From contig CM072512.1 in NCBI GenBank assembly GCA_036898135.1, positions 14,759,517-14,823,516 on the forward strand: a stretch of 64,000 nt of DNA. Direction: 5' to 3'. Each line of letters opens with the position of its first letter. The first letter of the stretch is position 1. The notes beneath the pieces are model-generated. The model was not told where the DNA came from. It worked only from the letters and a program-made list of their open reading frames with translations, and made no database searches. Both the position numbers and the translations under genes were made by a program. The DNA is from Oncomelania hupensis (Eukaryota > Mollusca > Gastropoda > Littorinimorpha > Pomatiopsidae). Shown piece after piece: positions 29,428 through 42,500 of this stretch.

Positions 29428-30515
29428 TTACTCTTTATTTGCTGAGATGTAATGCGCTATGAGTTCTCCATTATAGGTAACAAACACTTGTTGGCTGACT
29501 TGACTTCAATCTAGGCATTCCAACTCTGACTGCAATATGAGCCAACTATTTTTTTTTAAATTAAAAAAATCAGTCCTTGCTTCCACGATTAAAACAGAGG
29601 ACTAGGGGTAAAGGGTGGGGGAGGGGAGCGAAGACAACAACCACAAAAATGTTGAGTTGAAAACTTGTTAACACCCAAACGTTCATAATGGGGGAAGTTC
29701 CTGTCACAGCAGTCTAACAGCCTTCTCTCACCCAACTGCGAACCGCCCACTACAATTCTAGCTGACCGCCCCGGTGAACGGTCAACGGTGTTTAACAGGA
29801 AAACACCTTAAATCTCCACCTCTTTATATTTACTTGAACACCCCTCCACACGCGCTGGACACCCACAACGAGTAGCGGCTATCGTCACCTATGGCTATAG
29901 TCCTGTCTCTAAGCTGTGTCGCGTGACTTCGTTTGCAGTTGTAAGTTACATTCATATCGCCTCTCCCAGCAAATTAGGTGTTCTTCCATGCCTCCTAATA
30001 ATAATGATTTTTAAATCTCCGAACTGATTTTCTTCGTTGCTGCGTCGATCGCTTCCTTATTCGAATGCTAACTCATACATATATTTACTCCTAAAAGACG
30101 AATTTTAAAAAAAAAAAAACTCAAAGTAACAACAATATTTAATAAAAATATAAAATTTTTCAAGTGTACAACACTGGCCAAGTATAAAAATAAAAGACAT
30201 CAAGCACTAGTATTTATTTCAAAATCAAATTACTCCGTGATAAAAAGTACAATTTACGCGTTTAACTACCCGGCTAAGATTTAATTTACCCTATCAGTGG
30301 ACTGATCTTGATTATATAATGTGACGCTTTTTCTCGGAGGAAGTCTCTTTTTTTTTCATTACAGGCAAAATATTTTGAAATTTGATACGACTTGTTTGAC
30401 TTTTATCTTTCCGGCCTTTTCTTCTGTCAGTGGACAGATCTTAGAATCATAGGGCTTTAGTTTTAAGAGAAATGGTTAGTTCAATCCCATGTGGTTTCTG
30501 CAACTCAAGTTTGGA
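29428..30515. other. Intronic stretch without recognised features
   Basis: AT-rich, with A runs at 30107-30119. No supported gene. Confidence 0.5.
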
Positions 30516-30525
30516 TGACTAGTGG

Positions 30526-30674
30526 TGTATTCATTTCACTGACCTTCTCAGTATGACTGGTGGTTCAGTGTTGATTCAGGTCCCTACCCTTCTTTCTTGG
30601 GATGGTTATTATCCCCTGTCTGCCATATCGCCAATGGTGAGCGTAAACGTTAAATTTCCATGTTCATTTTTCGG
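30526..30674 (+). mobile_element. 149-bp SINE fragment with 10-bp target duplication
   Basis: Flanked by TGACTAGTGG at 30516-30525 and 30675-30684. The body CCTGTCTGCCATATCGCCAA then GCGTAAACGTTAAAT matches the 3' body of the SINE at 6241-6537. The tRNA-like head is missing, so it is 5'-truncated. Confidence 0.8.
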
Positions 30675-30684
30675 TGACTAGTGG

Positions 30685-33600
30685 CCACGCAGGTACGTAT
30701 AAACGGTCAGTGGTCGTAACGATTCGGTCATTGATCTGTAGGTGTCATGGACAGTCCTACGCCCTGGACAGTTATGGGTCAATTGAGCTAGGTTACGGGA
30801 GTGATTGACTGAAGCATAATAGCTGTTTGACCCATGAAGTAATTATAACAATGAAATAAAAGTGTACTACTCGCTAATCCAATAGTATTAAAGAACACAG
30901 TATGGGGCAATGTGAATGGCGAAAAGTAATATTATTTTTTTTAAAATAATAATAAAAATAAATTACATTAAAAGCATTCTTTCTAGAAACTGTTAAGCAT
31001 TAGCACAGTGCCTGTTTCAAATATGCATTTCTTTTGAAGTCTTCATCTCGTGAGAGGGATGACTAGAAAAACTGCGGTCAGAACAAGGCATTGCTCAGTA
31101 AATTTATTTTTCTGGTACCCTGATTTCACTGTAAATGCTATATGTGTACTAGCCTACACATAAAGCTAGCAGACAGTTTTACAAATGTACTCTTGCCCTG
31201 TCTTTTCTTTTCTCGTTTATAGAACACAGTACTTGCAGAAGCCCCACGTCACGGAATCACAACCATCCACACACACACACACTCGACTCCCACCCTCCCA
31301 AAACGAAACGCTCCAACAACAATAACAGAAACCGCGTTGCATGTCTATACAAGATGCCGCTTGCCGACAAAAAGCTGATACAGCATTTCTCACGCGCTCA
31401 AAACGCTCACCAAGCACGTTCACGAGCAACCGCACCTCCTTTTCTACGAGAGTTCGAAAAAAAAAGTAGCCTCCCTTACCAATAGAGCGAGGAGTAACCT
31501 CCCTGCACCAGAAGAGCTCTGAAAAAGTCACCTCCCTTTAACAGGAAAGCTCCTGGGAGAAGAAGAAGAAGAAAAAACTTTCATAGAAGAGCTGAGCAAA
31601 AGGGGCGATACTTGTGACGAAGTCGGTATAGATGGTGTCGACGATTGCGAAGGAACCCACGGAGACCAATTACCCACGTTTAGACCCAAACGGCACGATG
31701 ATACATGCTACGATACGGCTTCTTGCCCCACACTACCCAGAGACCAAATAATTCATGTTCTGATTTGCATTAGATTGCAGACCCTACCTTCATCTCAATC
31801 CCTTATATTCAGGATGTGCTCAAGCCCAACACTGCAGAGGGACGATGACGTATTTAACACGCAGCGCAAAGGATCGTCTTCGCTCGAATGGGTACGTTTG
31901 TTCAAGGTCTCAAATCACCTCCAAGGGATGCGCCTTGTTGTATCACGTAAGTCAATACAACATTAGACTGGTTTCTGGTCTTGTTGCAACACGTATGTAA
32001 ACAAAACATTATACCCTCTTCTAGAAGGAAATGCCCACACATCCTTCGTATCACCCACACCTTATCAGTGTCTTGCCATTACCAGAGGTAAACTCACCGC
32101 CATCATTAGAAACGTTACTACAGGATTTCGGTCGCCAGGCTGATGCTCGGATGTAGACAAGGGCTCAGACAATGGGATTTTCCCCTCTCTTACCAACCTC
32201 ACCCAAATTTCTTCCCCCTCCCTTCAGTCTCCCACTCTCCCCCACCGAAACAAAAAAGGGGAAGGGGTGGCTAGGGGAGGGGAGGGGGAAGCAAACATTC
32301 AAAGTCTGTTGATTTAATCATATACAAAATTATTTCATTCATTAAAAACGCACGCCTGTCCTTCATAAGATTGTCTTTTTCCTGTTGTCTGTGTCTCATG
32401 ACGTTAAAAAAAGACAAAAAACAAAACAAAACCAACAAATACGGGGGTTTCACGTAAACTGCCCACATCACGTCATGTAACAATGCTCAAGCCCCGAGAC
32501 TTCATTCATGCGCAGTCTATACCAGATAGAAACAACGCCACAATGAAGTAAAGGAAGATGGAGCACTGACCCAGACAGAAGAGAGTTCAGAGCAGTTGAC
32601 ATCCAGCACACGTTGCTTGCAAACACACACATCTTGCAAGCAACGGGCTTACCCTGCACAACGGCCATAGGTTGTTCTGGATGTCAATCCAGATGAGATG
32701 CAGATCACGCTCCCCACGACACGTTCAGAGGTGTCAAGAGCGCAGCCCGAGACCGACCCGCCGTCGCCACGCCGCCATCTTGAATCGCTACGAATCACGG
32801 GAAGACAGTGTTTGGCAAGGGAGATTACCCCCGGCCAGATATCCCAGCCTCCTGCTGTGACAAGATGGCTACGTCAAGCGCCAGTCACTCTTCAAGTACT
32901 GTGTGGGTTATCGCTCCTGTATCTGGCGTAGGAAGAAGGAGGAGGAGAAGAAGGAGGAGGAGGAAGCAAAGAAGAATAAAATGTAACTTGGAATTTCCGT
33001 ATCTTTCACATTATATATCGGCTTCAATCTATTGTTCAGAGCTGTTTGAACTTCGCACTAAGGTTTTTCTAAACAGTGTTAGTGAGACTTTTTCGTCATT
33101 AACTAATCGTTGTTTTATAATTATGACAACCCCTAATGCATTCTGAAAGTACTTGTCCACTTTGATCACTGTTCCAGCTTTCCTCCTTCCTTTCTATTCC
33201 CACTCACCCCCACCTAAACAAATCTGTATAGAATACCTGTATCAATTTCGATTCATCCGCACCTCAGTTTAATTACATGCAAGTTGGCTCCTGGCTTTTG
33301 TGCTCATTTTTTTGTTCAGGCACGCCGAAGTGTATGAAAAGACGCGCCCCGGGAGTATTCACACGTACACGAGCCGCCCTCAAATCCCACACACACATTT
33401 TGGAAAAGACTTTCTCCCCTAACACAACACCAAATAACTGTTGAAAGACTGCTTCACAAGACTCCGTCCGCTAATACAACAGTAAAAACTACTAGTACTA
33501 CAGCTTCCAAGGTTTTAAAAAAGTGAAGGAAGATTTAAGGGCGCTCCAGTATTATGTTTTCTTTTCATAGAATTGGCCATAGCATTATGTTTTCCAGAAG

Positions 33601-34059
33601 GTGCCAGCTATTATACCCTTTCAACACGTTCAAGAAAAGCAACATGTAATTTTTAATCAACAAATGCAAAAATCGACTGCGAAGCAAATAATAATAATGT
33701 CCTCGCACCGAGGTTGAGATTAGGCGTCCTATTTAAATCAAATTTCTAAAGTTTCCTTCATGTTCGAATTTCTGACGAGACAATTTCTTTTCAGTTTGTT
33801 CCTAGTTTTTACGGTGACCTTACCCTTCATTACTTTCACGATACTCGAGTCCATTTTGTCTCTGTGAATATGAACTTCGCGCGCGTGTGTGGCAAATGGG
33901 TTCCATTCCCCTCAACGAAAACCGCAAGACTAAAAGGAAAGGATTTGGTGTTGAGGTGTGGCCGTATTAATCAAGTGTTGCCGATTGATTTTCAGTGGCC
34001 CAGAGTACACTGTAGGTCGACCGTGAAGTCATAAATGAAAACTTAAACTTGAGACGATT
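30685..34059. other. Long intronic stretch; CpG-richer patch near 32690-32900
   Basis: Two CAAGATGGC sites lie here: 32774-32782 (minus strand, CAAGATGGCGGC) and 32861-32869 (CAAGATGGCTACGTCA). The frame opened by the second ATG enters an Arg-rich AGG run and lacks any recognised domain. C-rich runs lie at 32170-32245. Nothing else is supported. Confidence 0.45.
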
Positions 34060-34130
34060 GAAGAAGAAGAAGAAGAAGAAGAAGAAGAAGAAGAAGAAGA
34101 AGAAGAAGAAGAAGAAGAAGAAGAAGAAGA
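34060..34130. repeat. (GAA)n microsatellite
   Basis: About 23 GAA units. Confidence 0.97.
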
Positions 34131-34930
34131 CGTGTAGAAAGTATTCATAAAATAAAGTAAACGGGATGACGTTCACCAAAGCGAGCTCTAAGTGAAAACG
34201 TAACTTTTAGAAGAAAAAGAGAAAGTATGAATGAAACAAACTAATGAATGAATTCGCGAGTGAACAGAACGACACACGTGTAAATGAATTTCACTTGCAA
34301 TCTCCAAATTTCATTTGAATTAAACACATCTAACAAGTGTAGTAAATTGATTTATTTTTCTAACTGAAGTGCTTGCAGGTCGACCGTGAATAAAAGAGTA
34401 CAAAATGTCGACGACTGAATGACACATACAAAAAAAAGCATAACATGGATAAAATAAAATTAAACTCACCAACTGATGAAATGGACGATTCACAAGAATT
34501 AATGAATGAATTTTTTTCCAAAAGGTCATGCACGAATGAACCAATGAAAGATGTTTACAAATTAGATGAGTTGCAAATATCTTTTTATTCCTTCATTGAT
34601 TCCTTCACCCATTCGGTATATTTTTTGCTATAAACACGCACTAAAAAACTGCTGAACTAAGGATTTATTCATACATGTTAATCACTGAAGAAGAAACATT
34701 ACTGGAACGAAGCGACTCGCACTTCCTTAATTTATAAGATTGCTAGTTTTATACTAAAAGATAATACAGATCATAGAATGAACACGACCCCAAACAAATT
34801 ATCAAGGCACACTTTTTACACTGTCATTCATATAATACCTTTCATTTCATGCAGTCGATGTTAATCAAATCCAAAGTACAATATATACCTTTCTATCTTC
34901 AAGCAACGCGGCAAGCGTACTAACAAATAC

Positions 34931-34931
<1 letters not shown>
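34131..34931. other. Intronic stretch without recognised features
   Basis: AT-rich. AGGTCGACCGTGAA occurs at 34377 and, near-identically, at 34014; family unknown. Confidence 0.45.
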
Positions 34932-35005
<74 letters not shown>

Positions 35006-35060
35006 TAGCGCACAACCAAACTTGCTCTATTCGTGCTCATTCACACGCTTTCACAAGGGA
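34932..35060 (-). mobile_element. SINE 3' end with (AAT)n tail
   Basis: (AAT)n at 34932-34999 is followed by ACTTATATAGCGCAC, the reverse complement of the GTGCGCTATATAAG module seen at the 3' end of SINEs here. The SINE part is short and its boundary approximate. Confidence 0.55.
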
Positions 35061-35383
35061 AATAATGAATACATTAATGACTATTAACACTAATAACAGT
35101 TATGATTTTTACCACACTAATGGCTGTAAGTTAAATCTATACGACACATCGCATAACTCCATTATAATGCTAATCTTACGATACAAAAACAAACAAGAGC
35201 TTCTGTCATTAATTAAATTAAGTCGAGGAATACAATACAATACAATACATAGTTATTGTCCAACTTTCACATTATATATAAAAGCGAAAAACTGCCTTTA
35301 GTATTGAGCGCAAACTTTGCATAAAATAGTAAATGAACAAAAATAAAGTCAATGCGTACAGTAGTCATATATGGCTCAGCATG

Positions 35384-35388
<5 letters not shown>

Positions 35389-35474
<86 letters not shown>

Positions 35475-35475
35475 T
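35389..35475. repeat. (CT)n microsatellite
   Basis: About 40 CT units with a GT break near the right end. Confidence 0.97.
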
Positions 35476-35744
35476 TCCTTTATTCCATGCTGAGACATGC
35501 ACACACACCCACATATGTATATAAACACTACATAATCCTTCAGTACACTGTATAAGAAAATACATAACAAATACACACAATAATAACAATGATAATAATG
35601 TTTAAATTTACTTGCACAGACACACACACACTCATTATACATAATGAATAATAATGATTTTAATTAAGTTAAACATACAAACCGGCTTGACTGATGAGGC
35701 TAAAGAGTTAGCGATTACGGAGGATTAAGGTCGCACTAGGGATG

Positions 35745-36795
35745 AAAGGATGAAAGAGTTCTTCTGTAAACTTTTTCTTCGCGAACGGCCTCCGAAGAAT
35801 TCGACCTTACTGCAAGTACTGAAAATAATTAGTCAGGGAGTGGAAGGTGTCGCATATGATGCGATTTGCCTTTGTCCAGCTGTTTTTGATGGATGCCAGT
35901 TATTTTGCTCGCCATCGTCACAATCCTATTCAAGCGCGATTTCTCCCTTGCTGTGAGCAGACCAAACCACATTATGATATTGAAGGTGATAATGCTTTCT
36001 ACCAGGCACCAAGGCTCTACGTTTTATAAGCAAATACATGCGCTGATGGGCTTTTTTACAGACCGCATCTGCGTTATCCTGAAATTATAATTTATTATCA
36101 ATAACAGTGCCATGATATTTAAAATTGCTGCACTGTTCTACCGACCCCATTATCAATAATGATAGGTGTGTGTTGCATGGGGTTTCCAATTGTCCAAGTA
36201 AGTTCTTTTGTTTTTGAAATGTTGAGACTGAGAAAGTTACCTTTAAACCAAGTATTCAGAGTTTATATATAGCCTAGGTGAGCCAGATTATTCGCCCTGA
36301 GTCGGGCGTCCAGCGCCATGTCATCAGTAAACTTGATAAGTGTCAGAAATGAGCTCGAACAGGAAATGTCATTCGTATAAACAGAAATCAAATCGGTGAA
36401 AAAACACAACCCTGAGGTACCCCTGTGTTATTGGATAATTTCTGTTGAGAGTACGCCACTCGGACTGACGCGCTGCGGCCGATAGCGTACAAACTCCCTG
36501 ATCCACAGAACAATAGTACGATTTGTGCCCCAAGTCCAAAAGTCGCTTTAGTAGTAGGTGTGGCTGAATAGTACTTGAAGGCTACATAAAAATCCATGAA
36601 AAGTATGCGAGCATGGGCGCCGTTATGATCTAAATGATTTACCACTAGATTCAAGCGAGTGAAACATGCGTCTCCAACACCACTTTTAGCTTTGTATGCG
36701 AATGGAAGTGGATCCAAGCGATCGACCATAGCATGCAGCAACTCAGTACACATTATTCTTTCCGTGCATTTTGCAAAACTAGGAGTCAAGGCCAC
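35745..36795 (-). pseudogene. Decayed LINE reverse transcriptase (Rex1/CR1-like)
   Basis: The minus strand begins VALTPSFAKCTERIMCTELL, then DRLDPLPFAYKAKSGVGDAC and GAHARILFMDF, followed by NTGVPQGCVFSP. These are consecutive reverse transcriptase motifs. After a frameshift the catalytic-site region reads FTDDMALDARL, with Thr in place of the usual Ala of FADD. Near the end, LTNYFQYLQ and RPFAKKKFTEELFHP match the usual LINE C terminus. Stops and frameshifts make it inactive. The endonuclease domain is missing (5' truncation). It is similar in type to the copy at 59028-59844. Confidence 0.88.
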
Positions 36796-38171
36796 AGATT
36801 ATAAAAATTCGATTAAAATACAGAGTAGCAATAGCTTAGATAGCACTATTCTCAATAGATGCAAATTCTTCAAATTAATCCAACTTTTCCTTATTATCAT
36901 CACTAAAATGTACCGTTATTAGTGGGTGTTTTGAGTATAAATAAACCGATACGACTCATTTTTTGTTTGCTTTTATTTTTTCATTTGTTTGTTTATTTGC
37001 TTTCTTTCCTTTCCTTCTTTATTTTTTTCCTTTTTTTCGTTTTCGAAAAGAAGAATATATATTATATTATAACATAATATTTTTAAACAAATATTTTCAA
37101 ATATCTGCGTCTTGTGAACGCGCGCGCGCGCGCGTGTGTGTGTGTGTGTTATTTCCTTCAGTCTTTTATTCCTTCCTTCCTATGCCAAAGAAAGAATATA
37201 ACATAATATTTAGGAAAAATTAAGTTTGTGTGTTCTTTCATTTCTTACATTTTTCCTGTCTTTCCTTCCTTCTTCTCTTCTTTCTTGTTCACAGAGTGCA
37301 CGGCTCTACTCTTACCTGCATTGTTGCGGAGTTGATTTCGTTATCCCTTTTGTTTGTGGGGGGAGGGGTGGGGAGGGAGGGTTGTTGTTGCGTGTGTATG
37401 TGTGCGTTTTACAATAAGGGATCGCGTTTGAAAATCTGAAGGCCCGGGGCGAAGTATTGTAACATTGACGCCCCTGGGTGCGTTATGTTAGAAGCCATGA
37501 AGGGCAGGGAGACACACTTCGCGAGCTCTTTTGTCGCAGTACCAGTAGGCAGCATAGATAACACTGCTTGCTTGTGGTTTTAAGAAATAGGGGTTGAGAG
37601 TTTCTCAGCAGTGCTCCTGTAATGTTTCCGCGGCATCAGCATTATTTATTGTATAACTGGCTGAGGTTGATTTTTTTTTAAAAATGTGTTAGGGGTAGGG
37701 TTTGAGGAAGGGTGGCGGAGAAGAGGGTAGAGTTTAGGTGGTTTAAGTATGATTCTGTTCTGTTCTTTCCTTTTGTTCTTCTGCTTTTGTTGTGTTGTTT
37801 TTATCTCTCTATTAATGCGTTAAGTTGCATGATGAAGCAATATAGTCATCACGCTTACTGAGAAAGTGCGTACATTAATCGAATAAATTAAAGGAATGTG
37901 CACACATAATGCTTTGTCTGAAGGTAATGATTATTGTTCCATCACCGTAGTTACAACAGCGCGATTCAATGCTTGTCTGTCGATTTTTAATGAAACACGT
38001 TGTCCCAGTCGGTCAAAAATACCTTAAACTCAACGATTTGCGTTTAATGTAATGAACCTCTCGCCTCCCTCATCCACCTACATCTTTTTTAATTGCTTTT
38101 CATTTCTTCTTCTTCTTTTTCTTCTTCCTCCTCCTCCTTTTCTTACTGTTCACCATCATCATCGTCACCAA
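36796..38171. other. Intronic stretch: T/C-rich tracts and a CG/TG run
   Basis: 36960-37300 is pyrimidine-rich and repeats GAATATAACATAATATTT-like sequence twice (about 37060-37085 and 37194-37212). (CG)n(TG)n lies at 37119-37149. No gene supported. Confidence 0.5.
37119..37149. repeat. (CG)n-(TG)n alternating purine-pyrimidine run
   Basis: About eight CG units followed by about eight TG units, a sequence type able to form left-handed DNA. Confidence 0.95.
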
Positions 38172-39023
<852 letters not shown>

Positions 39024-39033
39024 ACACACATAC

Positions 39034-39610
39034 ATTACATTACATGATTATTGCTTTAGGACCAGCGGACTCTTCCGAGCCAAATCAGGACCGGACAACC
39101 CCCGATCCGCATAAAAGATCTGCTGAAACAACCCTAGTGGTAAAACTGAAAGCTCTCCACCAGCCAGTCACTTTACAATAAAGATATCCCACGCAGGGGA
39201 CGCTGAGGCTGTACTCTAATTTAAGGAACCCCCGTTTACAAAAACAAAATAGAACACAAACATCATTATAAATTATTCAACAAAACACATACATATAAAA
39301 TGCCTTCATTGCTAAATAATAACATCATAGGAAGCCCTAGTGACCACCTGGCAGAAAGCGTCCAATATTCCCAAGCTGATCCAACAGACCCCATACACAA
39401 ATAAGGAGTCTTGTCCCGGAAGAGTTTTCAAGAAAAAAGGTAGGTGACTGGTCTAGCGAAGAAGAAGATAGTATAGCAGATTGATAGAACAGAGCAGGAA
39501 TGAGAAAGAACAAATGAGAAAGACAGCGACAGTGGGAATTTAAAGCACTAAATTTCCAGAAAGTGGGGATACTATTTATACTGAAACCCCCGGCACCCCA
39601 ACGGGGGTAT
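39034..39610 (-). mobile_element. Second copy of the 11220-11818 retroposon, 10-bp target duplication
   Basis: About 560 bp align with the nested copy from GATTATTGCTTTAGGACCAG to CCCCCGGCACCCCAACGGGG with scattered substitutions. Flanked by ACACACATAC at 39024-39033 and 39611-39620 (CA-rich context, so the duplication is less certain). The 3' tail on the minus strand is (TAATG)n rather than (AATC)n. Confidence 0.85.
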
Positions 39611-39993
39611 ACACACATACAAACACACACAAATATACACACAGAACTCTCAACTCTCGTGTCCTACTCAACACGTTACATATTTGGATTGTATTACTAA
39701 AATAATAGTATGACCGTTCCTCCTCCCTACGCCTATTTCAGGAGATTTTCAATTAAACACGGCCCATTCAAGAGGAATCAAACTACTCGCTACTGTACCA
39801 CTGTTTATGTTAAATGTAGAGCGTTTAAGATCTCACACGTAATGTCGACAGAAGTGCGTGTGTATACTGAAATCAGAGAGACTTCCGAGGTCTACGGCTG
39901 AGTCTAATCTAGGTGCAGGTCAACAATCTGTAACTGCTTGATACAATGTGTATGACTGTGTTGTTGTTTACGGCCGCAGTCTCTGATGCTCAG

Positions 39994-40060
<67 letters not shown>
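39994..40060. repeat. (CT)n microsatellite
   Basis: CT array with one TTCT break. Confidence 0.95.
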
Positions 40061-40064
<4 letters not shown>

Positions 40065-40341
40065 ATCTCCCTCTCCCTCCCTGAACTTAAAGAGCCATAA
40101 AGAGGTTATAGTCGGAGGTCAACGCAACGGACAACGGTACTTGATGCGGTCAACAGTAAAGTCGTTACGGTACAAATTTCAGCCCTAAAGCGCAAGTTGT
40201 AAGTTAGCCTCGCGACTAACCCTTCACCTGCCAAGTGTCACGTGTCTATCGATAACCTTCGGTTGAATTGAAAGGTTATTTTACTAAACAAATGGTTTAA
40301 TGAGGATGAGAGTACACTCAGTCCCTTCTCCTCATCCCCGC

Positions 40342-40498
40342 TCACCCAGTATTGTGCTCAGTCGTCTGGGCGGCAGACTACGCGCCCAAAGGCTGCAAGG
40401 GGGCTTGTATTAGATCCTGATTTGACCAGCGCCTTGAGCAGCTCTCGAGCTGAAAAGCGCTATATAGGAATGATACAATAAATAAATAAAATAAATTG
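40342..40498 (+). mobile_element. SINE family A, 5'-truncated copy with A-rich tail
   Basis: CAGTATTGTGCTCAGTCGTC and GCGCCCAAAGGCTGC match the reverse complements of 52627-53113 and 60011-60412. The 3' module CCAGCGCCTTGAGCAGCTCT then AAGCGCTATATAGGAA is followed by (AAATA)n. Confidence 0.8.
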
Positions 40499-42135
40499 AT
40501 CAAAGACAAGAATACATAATAGCAAAACAAACTTAATGGACTCACAAAAGCGAATCGAAAAACGCACACACTAAACTGTGAAAGTAAATGTAACAAACTA
40601 TTATAGCCTACAGTTGCGTGCATTCGCTGTGAAAGCGAACTACAATTTCACCAGCATGGGTGAACTAAATGGTCCAAAATTCAAAATCAAAACTATTGCC
40701 AAGGAAGCACTCCTCCCTCCCCCCCTCCCCCCTCCCCCCCCCCCCCCGCCCTTAGCCCTGCCAACCGATGACTACTCCTAGCATGTAAATAATAAAACAA
40801 CTTCCTCGGCTGGGAAAGTCTTGGTAGAAAGAGCAGTAGCCTTGACAAATTAATTGGAGACCGTTTAGGCATTAACTATACGGCGTTGACATCAGCTAGT
40901 TAGAGATGCATTCATTACTCCTACGATTCAATATGGCTACCACATGCCAACCCCTTATGCCCTCTAGCCTATACCCCAACCCATCATGCCATTACCCTCC
41001 TTCCATTCACCGCAACCTCTACTTCAGTTTACCTCCCCCTTTTCCAGACATTCAACAACCACATACCACTAGCCTTGGCCTAATAGGGATCCTTCGGAAG
41101 CGGCGTTACAATTAAATAAATACAAACACCACTGTCACTCCCCTTTGCAGATTGTAACCTACCCTCCTTCAAAAGACATTCGTGGGCGTTTGCTTTCGTA
41201 CCTGAAATGTCCGAAATCACCTAAATTGTACTATATTATCAATCACAGAAACACACACCGCTCTGACAGACTTGATAATTTCAAGCACAAACACATTAAC
41301 ATATCACGCACGTACGAGTGCACACACACAAACGCACACAAGCGCGCGTGTGGTCATACAAACACATGTATATTGACTTTGTCAACCAATCTCCATTTCT
41401 AAGGCCACATTATCCTTACACTTAACAAACCGCTGAAACCCTCACCCCAACCAAAACACTCAGCATCGCAGCCTGAACTATTACTTTATCTGCTATAGAA
41501 AATAGCTATTCCGACACCCCCCCCCACCCCCTTCCTCATCCCCGCCAAAAAAAATTCCCACGTGCTGGCCTTATCCCATCTGTTTGTTAATAAGCGATTA
41601 AGTGGCGTAAGTCACAACACCAATTAATCACAGGTCACCGCAGAGTGTGGAGCCTCATACCTTAAGAACATGAAAACCTATCCTACGGTAATTTGGAGAT
41701 AATTCGAGTGCAATAAATGTTTATGGCAACTGTGGGAAACAAAAATAAAGAAGATGCTGATTTTGATTTGCAAATAGAAGGAATCTTAATGCAGAACCAT
41801 TATGCAAACCAACATCGTTATATTGATAATAGAAGCCAATAGAACAGAGTTCACATATTTTACAGAACCATCCGGCCTACAAATCCTGCTTATTTAAGTC
41901 AATTGCTGCTCTATGTGCTTGCATGAAAACCGCTTAAACCGCAATTACCAGTCGTTTTCCTGCAGGTTTACACAAGCGGTGTGGAACTTTTTTTGTTTTT
42001 TTAAAGCATTATGACTTCATGACAACGGCATTTAAGGAATTTAAGGGTTTTCTTTCTCGTTTACGCAGTCTTCCATTTGTTTTCCTTCCCCACCTTTCCC
42101 CACCCCATTTGTTATCTTCATCTCCCTCCGCAACA
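40499..42135. other. Intronic stretch without recognised features
   Basis: C-rich run at 40712-40748. AT-rich elsewhere. No gene supported. Confidence 0.5.
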
Positions 42136-42136
42136 C

Positions 42137-42224
<88 letters not shown>

Positions 42225-42258
42225 TTCTTCTTCTTCTTCTTCTTCATCTTCTTCTTTC
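42136..42258. repeat. Compound (ATC)n-(TTC)n microsatellite
   Basis: About 29 ATC units pass into TTC units at about 42222, the same order as at 13204-13319. Confidence 0.97.
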
Positions 42259-42482
42259 GCTTTCCTTCTCTTTTTCGTCCGACTTATGGTACTATTTCTT
42301 CCATTTTTCCTCCTTGAACTTCTTCTCTTCTTCAGGGTAAGCCTAATTCGGGGGAAGGGGGGGGGGGAATCGCACAATACTGAAGCGGTGTTTTCCTACT
42401 TTCACCTTACTATTCTACCTCCTCATCATCCACCATGCTCCCTCCATCTGCTCGCCAATCTCTCCTTCTTCCTCGTTCGCTG

Positions 42483-42500
42483 ACGTACGGCGCCGTACGT
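42483..42500. repeat. Perfect 18-bp CpG-rich palindrome
   Basis: ACGTACGGCGCCGTACGT is identical to its reverse complement and has five CpGs. Confidence 0.95.

Noticed and set aside
31217..31531. 104-codon minus-strand frame
   Set aside because: Cys/Val-rich because of a CA repeat at one end; no recognised domain.
32865..33146. Plus-strand frame starting MATSSASHSS at a strong initiation context
   Set aside because: Enters an Arg run from AGG/AGA repeats and has no recognised domain; kept only as a motif observation.
34014..34392. Two AGGTCGACCGTGAA words as a target duplication
   Set aside because: 364 bp apart with no recognisable element between them and further diverged similarity around each; more likely a local diverged duplication.
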